Positions 1-9,786 of a stretch of 64,000 nt of DNA are shown in pieces. Source of the stretch: Prostheceraeus crozeri (taxonomy: Eukaryota > Platyhelminthes > Polycladida > Euryleptidae). Made by a program: the position numbers and the translations under genes. The stretch lies in the NCBI GenBank assembly GCA_907163375.1, contig CAJQUW010006864.1:248001-312000 (forward strand). Reading direction: 5' to 3'. Under the pieces are notes generated by a model. That model ran no database searches and was not told where the DNA came from. It saw only the letters and a list, made by a program, of their open reading frames with translations. Within the stretch, counting starts at the first letter, position 1, and each line of letters begins with the position of its first letter.

Positions 1-1439
1 AAGTAAATTCCTATCTTTCGGGAAAGGACCCAAGATGATATCATCTATGTATCTTTTGTAAATTTTTGGACAAATATTGTGATCATCTTTTAATTTTTCT
101 AGGGCTTTATTTTCTATACTATTCATATAAATTATTGCAAACGGAGGTGCAAAATGCGTCCCCATCGGACATCCTTTTATTTGTAGATATATTTTATCAT
201 TATACGTTATTTCATAATTATACGAGACAAATTTCAAAAAATCTATAAGATCTGTGACACTGAAGCCGTATGTCTCGATTTGATTCCAATGTTGCTTAGC
301 AAAATTTTCTATCACTGTTATACCATCTTTTATGGGTATACTTGGGTACAGATTTTTGACGTCAAGTGAGACGAAAACTTTATCATCACTAACAATATTT
401 TGACTTTTACTATTCAATTCATTAATCAATGTGTTAGTACTATTGATATGTGCTGGGACATATTTAACTAATTGATTGAGAATGACACTCGACAGCCAAT
501 CTACTTTTTGAGTTGGTGTGCCTATAGTAGACGCAATTGGGCGCAATGGGAAAAATCCATTTTCTTTGTTTTTATGATCTTTTATGTTCACTTGGAATTT
601 AGCTGGGTGACTGCCTGATGCGAGCAGTTTTTCATGATCGATATTTATCATTTTGCTACATTTTGATCTAATTAAGCGGTTAGCTTGGTTTTCTATTGCT
701 GAATTTTTTGAAGCATCTCTAGTTTTGTAGGTGCTTGTATCCTGAAGGAGACTTTCAGTGCGGCATTTTATACTATCTTCCTCACAAATTACTATGCGAT
801 TAGATTTGTCTGACGGAACAACAGACAATTTGTTTTCTTTCAAAAAGGATTTAGTTTTCCTACTTATACTACTGATACTTTTGTATCTTTTATTTTTCTT
901 TAGATTTTGTGCTTCTTCGTGTAGCGCACGCTTAGCTTCAATTTCAAAAAGTTTCAAATTGTTTTCTAAAGGCTCGCTCATACGTGGAGGTAAGTTTACG
1001 GTATTTTTATCAAAAGGAATGTGCATTCTATTCATGTCCGACACTCCGCAGTTATTAAAGTGATGAGACCAACGTAATTTATAGGATAAACTATCAATAG
1101 CAATTTCATTATCATTAAGAAAATCATCGTCAATGCGATGAGGAAGCCGAAATTTAGGCCCATTACTCAAAAATGATTTTATATCGTTAGGAATAAAGGT
1201 TTTGGTTTCGTTAGTTAAGCAATTACTATCTAAATTACTGTCATGAATTTGATCAGATGAGCTACTCTCGCCGAACCAAAATTCGTCAACGTAATTAAAG
1301 AAAAAACAGCACTTGTACTTAATAGTGTACGAACTCCTGACACAAGGAAAAAAGTCACTTGTCCACCAACTCCACTTTCTTGAGTGACGTTTGTAGATCG
1401 TTGATGCTTCTTTACGCACTGCTTCATCCATCTTTTCAA
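1..1439 (-). pseudogene. Penelope-like reverse transcriptase, inverted partial copy
   Basis: This is the left arm of the palindrome. Read on the minus strand it encodes the same N-terminal and RT residues as the gene starting at 1584, up to just past the catalytic motif (Tyr-Ile-Asp-Asp, complement of about 23-34). It is cut by the window start, so nothing can be said about its 3' end. Confidence 0.85.
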
Positions 1440-3014
1440 AGATGACTTTCTTCTGTTGTACTTCGAGACTGTTTCTGGTGAAGGTCAGGTACTCGTAGGA
1501 GATATCCCGGTTGATTTAAAAAAGACCTGACCTTCACCAGAAACAGTCTCGAAGTACAACAGAAGAAAGTCATCTTTGAAAAGATGGATGAAGCAGTGCG
1601 TAAAGAAGCATCAACGATCTACAAACGTCACTCAAGAAAGTGGAGTTGGTGGACAAGTGACTTTTTTCCTTGTGTCAGGAGTTCGTACACTATTAAGTAC
1701 AAGTGCTGTTTTTTCTTTAATTACGTTGACGAATTTTGGTTCGGCGAGAGTAGCTCATCTGATCAAATTCATGACAGTAATTTAGATAGTAATTGCTTAA
1801 CTAACGAAACCAAAACCTTTATTCCTAACGATATAAAATCATTTTTGAGTAATGGGCCTAAATTTCGGCTTCCTCATCGCATTGACGATGATTTTCTTAA
1901 TGATAATGAAATTGCTATTGATAGTTTATCCTATAAATTACGTTGGTCTCATCACTTTAATAACTGCGGAGTGTCGGACATGAATAGAATGCACATTCCT
2001 TTTGATAAAAATACCGTAAACTTACCTCCACGTATGAGCGAGCCTTTAGAAAACAATTTGAAACTTTTTGAAATTGAAGCTAAGCGTGCGCTACACGAAG
2101 AAGCACAAAATCTAAAGAAAAATAAAAGATACAAAAGTATCAGTAGTATAAGTAGGAAAACTAAATCCTTTTTGAAAGAAAACAAATTGTCTGTTGTTCC
2201 GTCAGACAAATCTAATCGCATAGTAATTTGTGAGGAAGATAGTATAAAATGCCGCACTGAAAGTCTCCTTCAGGATACAAGCACCTACAAAACTAGAGAT
2301 GCTTCAAAAAATTCAGCAATAGAAAACCAAGCTAACCGCTTAATTAGATCAAAATGTAGCAAAATGATAAATATCGATCATGAAAAACTGCTCGCATCAG
2401 GCAGTCACCCAGCTAAATTCCAAGTGAACATAAAAGATCATAAAAACAAAGAAAATGGATTTTTCCCATTGCGCCCAATTGCGTCTACTATAGGCACACC
2501 AACTCAAAAAGTAGATTGGCTGTCGAGTGTCATTCTCAATCAATTAGTTAAATATGTCCCAGCACATATCAATAGTACTAACACATTGATTAATGAATTG
2601 AATAGTAAAAGTCAAAATATTGTTAGTGATGATAAAGTTTTCGTCTCACTTGACGTCAAAAATCTGTACCCAAGTATACCCATAAAAGATGGTATAACAG
2701 TGATAGAAAATTTTGCTAAGCAACATTGGAATCAAATCGAGACATACGGCTTCAGTGTCACAGATCTTATAGATTTTTTGAAATTTGTCTCGTATAATTA
2801 TGAAATAACGTATAATGATAAAATATATCTACAAATAAAAGGATGTCCGATGGGGACGCATTTTGCACCTCCGTTTGCAATAATTTATATGAATAGTATA
2901 GAAAATAAAGCCCTAGAAAAATTAAAAGATGATCACAATATTTGTCCAAAAATTTACAAAAGATACATAGATGATATCATCTTGGGTCCTTTCCCGAAAG
3001 ATAGGAATTTACTT
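1..3014. repeat. Perfect inverted repeat (palindrome) of Penelope-like element sequence
   Basis: Bases 1-1490 are the reverse complement of 1525-3014, with a 34-bp spacer at 1491-1524. Mirror positions sum to 3015 along the whole length, so there are no indels, and the segments I compared by eye showed no mismatch. Short reading frames in one arm have exact twins in the other. The left arm runs off the window start and is probably longer. The arms cover the 5' two thirds of a Penelope-like reverse transcriptase gene. Head-to-head PLE copies are known, but so complete an identity could also be a fold-back read or an assembly error. Confidence 0.95.
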
Positions 3015-3871
3015 CAGACTATCCAAGATACTTTTAATTCTATAGATGATAATCTACAATTTACTTTAGAAGTTCCAGAAACTGACTGTCTGAATTTCCT
3101 AGACATAAGCATCTCGGTAAAAGAAAAATTGCAATATAATTGGTATAGTAAACCTTGCCACTCTGCATAAGCTTACGCAAGGATAGCTGGTTGCCGAACC
3201 ATGTGAAAAATAATTTCATAAAAAATAGTTTTCGATACGTTGAGGCTCGATGCTCTGACCCTGCAGATAAATCACACGATGCTATGAAAAATAGACTAAG
3301 TAACAATGGCTATAGTAAAAATGATATGCACCCCAAAGATAGAAATAACAAATCAAGAAATATAAAAGAAAACAAAGTGAATTTAACACTAGATTTCCTT
3401 GGAGACAGTTTTTTGAGAAAAATCAATAAAATAAAAAATAAGTATGATATTCCAGTACGCATTACTAGTAAACCTGGAAAACAATTAGCTTCGAATTTCA
3501 AAAAATCGGATATAAATATGTGCTCCTGTAGCATTTGTACAAACATTGGCCCGAAATATAGCTGCAGAAGTAAATATGTCATCTATGAATTTTCCTGCAA
3601 GATATGTGACCAGAATTACATAGGTCAAACTTGTCGACCTTTTCAAGTTCGCTACAGAGAACACGAGCGAAGTTTACGGTATGAAGACAAGAAAAGTGCA
3701 CTAAGTGAACATGCGATGACAGTCCACAGGGATAGAGTGATGACCATTAACAATTTCGACTACAAAATTATCGATAGACAGCAAACAGCGATTACTACTA
3801 GGGTGGCTGAATCTCGCTTAATTGCGACGAACATGCCAAAAATAAACAGAAGACATGAGCTGAACAGATGA
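1584..3871 (+). pseudogene. Penelope-like element: reverse transcriptase plus GIY-YIG endonuclease, frameshifted
   Basis: The first frame (1584-3170, 528 residues) is a Penelope-type RT. RT motif A is seen as SLDVKNLYPSIP, motif B as GCPMGTHFAPPF and the catalytic motif as RYIDDIILG. The second frame (to 3871) carries the RT C-terminus and a GIY-YIG nuclease with paired cysteines (YEFSCKICDQNYIGQT) and a downstream RYREHERS motif. The frames overlap and differ by one base near 3165, where the RT ends prematurely. The 5' part lies in the palindrome. PLEs copy RNA to DNA and insert with the help of GIY-YIG. This copy could make the full protein only by frameshifting and is probably dead. Confidence 0.9.
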
Positions 3872-3926
3872 GCTGCTTTCGCTGACAAATTTGTATATAA
3901 ACCCACTTGTACAGCATCAGTTTGTC

Positions 3927-3963
3927 ACCCTTGAGACAGTCTGTGTAGACGAAACGCGTCGGG
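3927..3963 (+). other. Hammerhead-like hairpin in the 3' UTR of the first PLE
   Basis: About 60 bp after the GIY-YIG stop lies TTGAGACA, a stem GTCT (3939-3942), loop GTGT, stem AGAC (3947-3950), then GAAAC. The order (CTGANGA-like box, stem-loop, GAAA) matches the catalytic core of hammerhead ribozymes known from PLEs, but the first box departs from consensus. A nearly identical hairpin follows the PLE fragment at 37.8 kb. Confidence 0.4.
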
Positions 3964-4012
3964 TAATTTATTTTAAAATACAATAGAAGTCGTAAAACTG
4001 GGAGAGAATTTT

Positions 4013-4040
4013 TTCTTTTTTTTTTTTTTTTTTTTTTTTT
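4013..4040 (+). repeat. Poly(T) tract between two PLEs
   Basis: A run of almost only T separates the 3' UTR of the first PLE from the 5' direct repeat of the second one. It may mark an insertion junction. Confidence 0.8.
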
Positions 4041-4051
4041 CTTTACTTTCA

Positions 4052-4533
4052 TCAAAAGTGATCGCAAATTATCCAGTGCAGAAAGATCTGGAAATCGCCG
4101 AGGCTCTGCTCATTAAAGAGAACCAACCTCTTCTCAATAAACAAGACCAGCGTTTGACCCATCGCTTATTAGTAATGTAGCAAAATATTTCCATTTTATG
4201 CATGAATTAGACTAATCATTTCTATGTTCTTCCAATGTTAACCATTTCTATTCCATTTTCGATATCCTTCTCACAATTTTATACATGTACAGTTTATATT
4301 TCCTAGCTTTTTCCTTAATATGATCAATGGACATTCAGCAAATTCAATTACCCTGAAGATGGACTCCGTGACAGTCCGAAGTACCGGTATGATTCCAATT
4401 TAATGGCTTTCAAAATGTATTTTGAAGTTTTTAACAAATGAAGAAAAGAAACTTTTTAGAACTATGGAAAATCATTATTTGAAAATTAACAAGACTGATT
4501 GCGATATTATATTTAATGAAACATGCAAGAATA
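4052..4533 (+). repeat. 5' pseudo-LTR of the second PLE
   Basis: Direct repeat with 6690-7170. It starts inside the last codons of a GIY-YIG gene and ends about 35 codons into the RT gene. It has TAA at 4401-4403, where the 3' copy has AAA, so the open frame reaches further upstream only in the 3' copy. Confidence 0.9.
4351..4393 (+). other. Hammerhead-like hairpin in the pseudo-LTR
   Basis: CCTGAAGAT is followed by the stem GGACT (4361-4365), a 7-nt loop, AGTCC (4373-4377) and GAAGT. This resembles the CTGANGA / stem II / GAAA layout of PLE hammerhead ribozymes with changes in the second box. The same hairpin recurs in the 3' pseudo-LTR at about 6990-7032. Confidence 0.45.
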
Positions 4534-6818
4534 ACGATTTGCTGCCCATATTCACAAATTTCAAATTACACGACAATGCAGCACGCAATGAAACAAAAAC
4601 TGTAGAATTCAAGAAACATTTGATAACGAGACAGATTGAAACACTTAACGATAAAAAGAAAATTGAAATGAAAGGACTCGGCGTGACCATGCTGAAATTG
4701 ATGAAATCCCTCTCAGAGGTTCGATTTCTTGCTTTGCTAACGTTCATGGTGAACATCAATTCCAAAAGTATTGAAACAATAAAATTCCGTCACTTGCAGA
4801 AACTTGAAAGGCTGTACGGTTCAAAGCTGATTGTGAAAGAAAATAGTGACAAGACTTATGTTAATTGTTCTTCATATAATCCAAACAACGATGAACATAA
4901 TCTCCTACAAAAAGGACCTAGCTTTTGCATCAAACCGCGCTTTGATCCTTTATTGAAGCAAATAGAGGTAGAGAAATTGTATTGCTCAATTATTAAAGAA
5001 AAAGAAACACATGGTACTATTGATATTCATGATAAAGAGAAACTGAGAGCCGACTTGAAATCTTTTGCCCTTACAGTTACGACAGATCGTTTACCAAATC
5101 CGCTTTCAGCTGACGATAAAAAGGTATCGAAAGCATTGAAAAACAACAAAGACATACATGTTTCAAAAGCTGATAAGGGAGGTGGATTCGTTATTTTGAA
5201 TAAAGCTGATTATACAAGTAAGATTGACAATATTCTGTGTGATACAACTAAATTCCTAAGAATCAACAAGGATACTACTCCACATTTGAAAAAGGAAATC
5301 AATTCGACATTGAAGAAACATAGAATCTTAATGACGCGATATGGATTTGAAAAGTTATTTGGATATTTCAGACCAGGATATGTGTATGGTCTTCCAAAAA
5401 TACACAAAAATGCAGTTAACCCACCACTTCGTCCAATCATCTCACTTTGTGGTACGGCAACCCATAGAATTGCTCAATCTCTGGTTAAAATGCTCCAAAT
5501 ATATTTTCCTTCTCAATACATTTGCAAGTCATCTTATGAATTCATTGCTTCTTGTAAAGATTTGGAAATCCCTGAAGATTCTTGCCTTGTATCGATAGAC
5601 GTTGAAAGTCTCTTTACTAATGTTCCTGTGGAAGAGACAACCGAACTCATCCTTGATTGTGCATACAGCAATCCTGACAATTCGCCAATGGTACCACGGA
5701 ACATTTTGCGACATCTTCTTCTTCTCTGTACAACTTCGTCTCCATTCATTTGGAAAAATGATTTATACCAACAAATTAATGGTGTTTCGATGGGAAGTCC
5801 TTTGGGACCTCTTTATGCAGATTTTTATATGAGTGCTCTGGAAAATAAAGTAATTCCCGAATTTTCTAACAATATAGCTCTCTATAGAAGGTATGTCGAT
5901 GATTCCTTCTTGATTTTGAATAGAAATGGAGACATCACACGCATTAAACAAGAATTGGAAAGAAATTCTTGTTTGAAATTCACACACGAGAACGAATCTG
6001 AAAATGGATTGAATTTCTTGGACGTATTTGTCTGTAAAGATGGATCTAGATTGACAACATCTGTTTTTCGAAAAGCCACAAATTCTGGCGAATGTCTGAA
6101 TTACGATAGTTTCGGTCCACAGACATACAAGCGGTCTGTAGTTTCATCTTATTTACATAGAGCTTATAGCCACTGCTCGAGTTGGGCTTTATTTCATCAA
6201 GAAATATTGAGAATTACTCAAATACTTGTGAACAACGGATACCCACAGCGTTTGATAGAAGAAATGATCAAAGCTTTCCTCAAACGAAAGCAGAATGTCA
6301 ATGCACCCATTGATGAGAGTGAGATCATATTTTATTATAAAAGCCAATGGACATCAAGCTCAGTTGTTGAAGAAAAACGCCTTCAAAAAATCATAGTAAC
6401 AAATGTTGCCCCTACTCGCGAATCAAATAGAATCAAATTGCGAGTGTATTATAAAATGACGCGCCTACAACACGTACTCCAAAACATCAATCCTTTCAAA
6501 TCAACTGTGCACCATGTTGTGTACCAATTTCATTGCCCTTCTGACGAATGTAATGACGTCAGCTACATTGGTTATACGACTAACACACTCACACATAGTT
6601 GCCAGCAACATATGTCAAACGGTTCAATAAAAACACACCTAACAACACACCAAAATATAAAACCGGGTTACAAACTAACAGAATCCAACTCAAAAGTGAT
6701 CGCGAATTATCCAGTGCAGAAAGATCTGGAAATCGCCGAGGCTCTGCTCATTAAAGAGAACCAACCTCTTCTCAATAAACAAGACCAGCGTTTGACCCAT
6801 CGCTTATTAGTAATGTAG
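4422..6818 (+). CDS. Penelope-like reverse transcriptase/GIY-YIG endonuclease, intact frame
   Basis: An uninterrupted 798-residue frame. RT motifs appear in order: SIDVESLFTNVP (about 390), GVSMGSPLGPLYADFYM (about 450) and the catalytic RRYVDDSFLIL (about 490). The last 120 residues are a GIY-YIG nuclease with VVYQFHCPSDECNDVSYIGYT. The protein would reverse-transcribe the element RNA and nick the target. The frame opens at TTG 4422; the first ATG is 4464, and in a tandem copy translation could begin further upstream inside the pseudo-LTR. It is only distantly related to the PLE at 1.6 kb. A working copy is possible but unproven. Confidence 0.9.
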   Translation: MKFLTNEEKKLFRTMENHYLKINKTDCDIIFNETCKNNDLLPIFTNFKLHDNAARNETKTVEFKKHLITRQIETLNDKKKIEMKGLGVTMLKLMKSLSEVRFLALLTFMVNINSKSIETIKFRHLQKLERLYGSKLIVKENSDKTYVNCSSYNPNNDEHNLLQKGPSFCIKPRFDPLLKQIEVEKLYCSIIKEKETHGTIDIHDKEKLRADLKSFALTVTTDRLPNPLSADDKKVSKALKNNKDIHVSKADKGGGFVILNKADYTSKIDNILCDTTKFLRINKDTTPHLKKEINSTLKKHRILMTRYGFEKLFGYFRPGYVYGLPKIHKNAVNPPLRPIISLCGTATHRIAQSLVKMLQIYFPSQYICKSSYEFIASCKDLEIPEDSCLVSIDVESLFTNVPVEETTELILDCAYSNPDNSPMVPRNILRHLLLLCTTSSPFIWKNDLYQQINGVSMGSPLGPLYADFYMSALENKVIPEFSNNIALYRRYVDDSFLILNRNGDITRIKQELERNSCLKFTHENESENGLNFLDVFVCKDGSRLTTSVFRKATNSGECLNYDSFGPQTYKRSVVSSYLHRAYSHCSSWALFHQEILRITQILVNNGYPQRLIEEMIKAFLKRKQNVNAPIDESEIIFYYKSQWTSSSVVEEKRLQKIIVTNVAPTRESNRIKLRVYYKMTRLQHVLQNINPFKSTVHHVVYQFHCPSDECNDVSYIGYTTNTLTHSCQQHMSNGSIKTHLTTHQNIKPGYKLTESNSKVIANYPVQKDLEIAEALLIKENQPLLNKQDQRLTHRLLVM

Positions 6819-7167
6819 CAAAATATTTCCATTTTATGCATGAATTAGACTAATCATTTCTATGTTCTTCCAATGTTAACCATTTCTATTCCATTTCGAT
6901 ATCCTTCTCACAATTTTGTACATGCATAGTTTATATTTCCTAGCTTTTTCCTTAATATGATCAATGGACATTCAGCAAATTCAATTACCCTGAAGATGGA
7001 CTCCGTGACAGTCCGAAGTACCGGTATGATTCCAATTAAATGGCTTTCAAAATGTATTTTGAAGTTTTTAACAAATGAAGAAAAGAAACTTTTTAGAACT
7101 ATGGAAAATCATTATTTAAAAATTAACAAGACTGATTGCGATATTATATTTAATGAAACATGCAAGA

Positions 7168-7170
<3 letters not shown>
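6690..7170 (+). repeat. 3' pseudo-LTR of the second PLE
   Basis: Direct repeat of 4052-4533. It holds the 3' end of the GIY-YIG frame to the stop at 6818, the 3' UTR, the hammerhead-like hairpin and the first part of a second RT frame (open from 6957), which stops at the TA repeat. Confidence 0.9.

Positions 7171-7202
<32 letters not shown>
7171..7202. repeat. (TA)n microsatellite
   Basis: A run of TA directly abuts the 3' end of the PLE. A second, shorter TA run lies at about 7426-7441. The hairpin element sits between the two runs, as if inserted into TA-rich DNA. Confidence 0.9.
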
Positions 7203-7203
<1 letters not shown>

Positions 7204-7209
<6 letters not shown>

Positions 7210-7393
7210 TAAAAAAATCAACGTAGTCTCACGATAGAATTGTTTATTCACGAATTTTCGTCTAAGACTTCATCAGGTGAACGAAGTAAATGTCATTAAA
7301 AAAACATTTACTTCGTTCACATGATGAAGTCTTAGACGAAGATTCGTGAATAAACAATTCTATCTTGAGACTACGTTGATTTTTTAAATTTAT
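7204..7393. mobile_element. 190-bp hairpin element with a hammerhead core
   Basis: Arms 7204-7293 and 7304-7393 are near-perfect inverted repeats with a 10-nt loop. On the minus strand the left arm reads CTGATGA (complement of 7270-7276), a GTC-TTA-GAC stem-loop, then GAAA (complement of 7256-7259), which are the two conserved hammerhead boxes. The right arm has a change in each box. This looks like two head-to-head PLE ends or a small non-autonomous element derived from them. Confidence 0.6.
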
Positions 7394-9046
7394 CTTTATT
7401 ATTAAGTCTCATGGCGATTACTTATCATATATATATATATATGGATTTGGCCTCTTCAGAATTTCCAGAAGCATCACCCGGAAATCTTCTGAAATGCCCA
7501 TGATTGCAAATATCACTAAACCTAAATCTTCCAATGCCATATACCGGTATCCGTCAGAGTCAAACGATGAAATCCGAAGTGCGAATCACTCTACAATCAA
7601 AGGTCTCGATTTTTCCTGATTTTCTGATGGAAAATTTTCATTTCTTGATTTACTCATCGACTTGTTTATTTATTTATTAGAGAATTTATAAAGCGCACAA
7701 AAACAAATTAGTCAATAGGCGCTGAAGAGAAAAGTCTTCAGTGATCGACGAACTTACTTACAGTCAAACTAATGATGTTCATTATTATGAAATTTGAATC
7801 GGATCTGATTGAACGGTGACGTTTTTCGTCAAATAGTCGTTATATTTTTTATTTTAGCACGATTGCAACATTATTATGATAATGCAGAACCTGTGGCAGC
7901 TGAGAAGGTTGATTTGAATAACGAGATTGGAATAACCTCTCGATGATGGCTTCTTTGAAAGAGCTTTTGTGCAAAAGTGGAGTCTGCAGCGTGCGTGCCA
8001 TAAGATAGGCCTATCTTGAGATAACTGATGAAGCAGGAGTTTGGTATATCTGGATGAATTTTCCAATGCTGGTAGAATTGTTTTGAATCCTTGTCTCACA
8101 AGTAATATTGGCCGAAATGACTCCGAGATTACCGCTGAGTCGAGCCATTATTCTTCCATCAGTAGCGGTGCACATCTTCACTATGAGAGCATTATTGACT
8201 TAACAAAGCACATGTTGCAATATTATGGTGTCATTCCATCTTTATCATAACATGCTTCTAGTATCACTCAAAAAATTTCGTTTAATTACTCCAATGAACA
8301 CAAGAAAATTACTATTGTCCAGTGCCAGTTGCGCTGCGAATTCTGTGTCCATCGTACTGTGATAAAAGATCCAATCACTGATCCTTAAATCCTGATTGTT
8401 AGCTTTCAATCTACATTGTAGACAATAAAGACTTAAATTAGTGAAAAGCAAAGCTGAAGCATTGTCGCAAGTAACTGACAACATGCAGTTGTCGTGATCT
8501 ATCCCAGGATCCTTGCCGATCAGCCGACAAAAGTTTATAATACATTATCACTTTTTATGTTATACTCGTATTTGCAATTTGCTTACAAATGAATATCTAT
8601 TTCACTCAATTAAAGCTATACTTATGGTTTTCAACTGCATGTATTCAGCAGTACACATCACTGCATGTACTATTGAAGCTAAGCCACAAATAACGTCAAA
8701 TTTTAGTACTTGGCTTTGATTTATTGATGAATGTTTCATCTAATAAAAGATATCTCCTGTGTCGTCAATTCATGGGAACACAAACGCTGATTTGTTTAAA
8801 TTTCCACGCGTCACAGCAAATTCCCCATACACTAGACTTTACAGTACACACAGTAACGTTTTCAGCATTTATTTGTTCAGCAACATTGGCAAGCGTAGGC
8901 AGCTGTGACCTCTCGAAGGACAAAGTGTCACCTCATCTCGCCATGCGAACATGACTCGGTCAGACAGCCTTAGATTGACACCAGCCAATCTGTTGTATAA
9001 TTGCTTCTAAAGAAACATGATTCAGGTTAGAGTACTGTTGTGAAAA
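7394..9046. other. No gene recognised
   Basis: AT-rich DNA without a supported gene. Short frames of 60-80 codons show no known motif. A TATAAAGCGCACA...AGGCGCT segment near 7685-7725 looks like a repeat tail of the kind common in marine invertebrates, but I cannot name it. Confidence 0.5.
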
Positions 9047-9059
9047 CTAGATTCTTTTG

Positions 9060-9345
9060 CTCCCATATCGACGGTAAAGCATTCTCCACATGTCACGGTA
9101 TGGGATTGCTTTATCCAGCAAGATCGCGGTAGCCTTGCATTGCTTCATAAATGCCAGACCATGAAAGCAGATCGCTACCTTGACGTTATGAAGGAAAAAA
9201 TTGTTCCACTTATGCAAATTATCAGTACTACGATCTACCAGCAAGACATTGCGACTTATCACGCCGCCAGAAAATATTTTTTTCATCGAGAAAGGATTGA
9301 GGTTCTGATCGCAACTTCTGTCGGCTACTGTTCGGATTCTCAGAC
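9060..9345 (+). pseudogene. Tc1/mariner-type transposase fragment
   Basis: One frame, open from upstream of 9140, reads TVWDCF, then KADRYLDVMKEKIVPLM, then IYQQDIATYHAARKYF and IEVL. The order and spacing match the middle and second catalytic-aspartate region (QQDxAxxH) of Tc1/mariner DDE transposases. N- and C-terminal parts are missing, and similarity fades after about 9345. An old, dead fragment. Confidence 0.6.
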
Positions 9346-9786
9346 ACAAGGAAAAATACTTTCCGATGTATCATACAGATGCTCACTAGATACGCGTTCT
9401 TCAATTAAAATGTCCCGTGACTGTCAGGACGCTGACGTATTTGACATATTCCATTTATGATGCATAATATCTAATTTGCAGCTTCTGGCGACGACTTCAA
9501 CTTAAAAATAGTTTCATGTTAATTTCTGACTTTGTTCTTCTCTGACACAACTCTCCAAGAATTTTTGATTCAATCTCAGGTGGTAGCGGTTATTTCGAAA
9601 TCGTAACGGTCGGGAAATTTTGTCCGTGTATCAGTTATTCCTTAATTTTTGTAAATAATCAGCGGCTTATTGATATCCAAATTGTTCATATTGATATCCA
9701 AATGTAACTGATCATAATTTGTTATGAAATTCCTTTAAAGATTATATGAAACCTCATTTGAAAAAAGATTGTGAAAATATGTTAAA
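9346..9786. other. No gene recognised
   Basis: Nothing beyond AT-rich sequence and a weak echo of the Tc1 C-terminus can be supported here. Confidence 0.4.

Larger units (their letters stand above)
4052..7170 (+). mobile_element. Penelope-like retroelement with pseudo-LTR direct repeats
   Basis: A full-length PLE bounded by direct repeats 4052-4533 and 6690-7170 (about 480 bp, one indel and a few substitutions). Each repeat holds the end of the GIY-YIG gene, the 3' UTR and the start of the RT gene. This is the partial tandem layout called pseudo-LTR in PLEs. It is followed directly by a TA microsatellite. The close match of the repeats suggests a young insertion. Confidence 0.88.
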
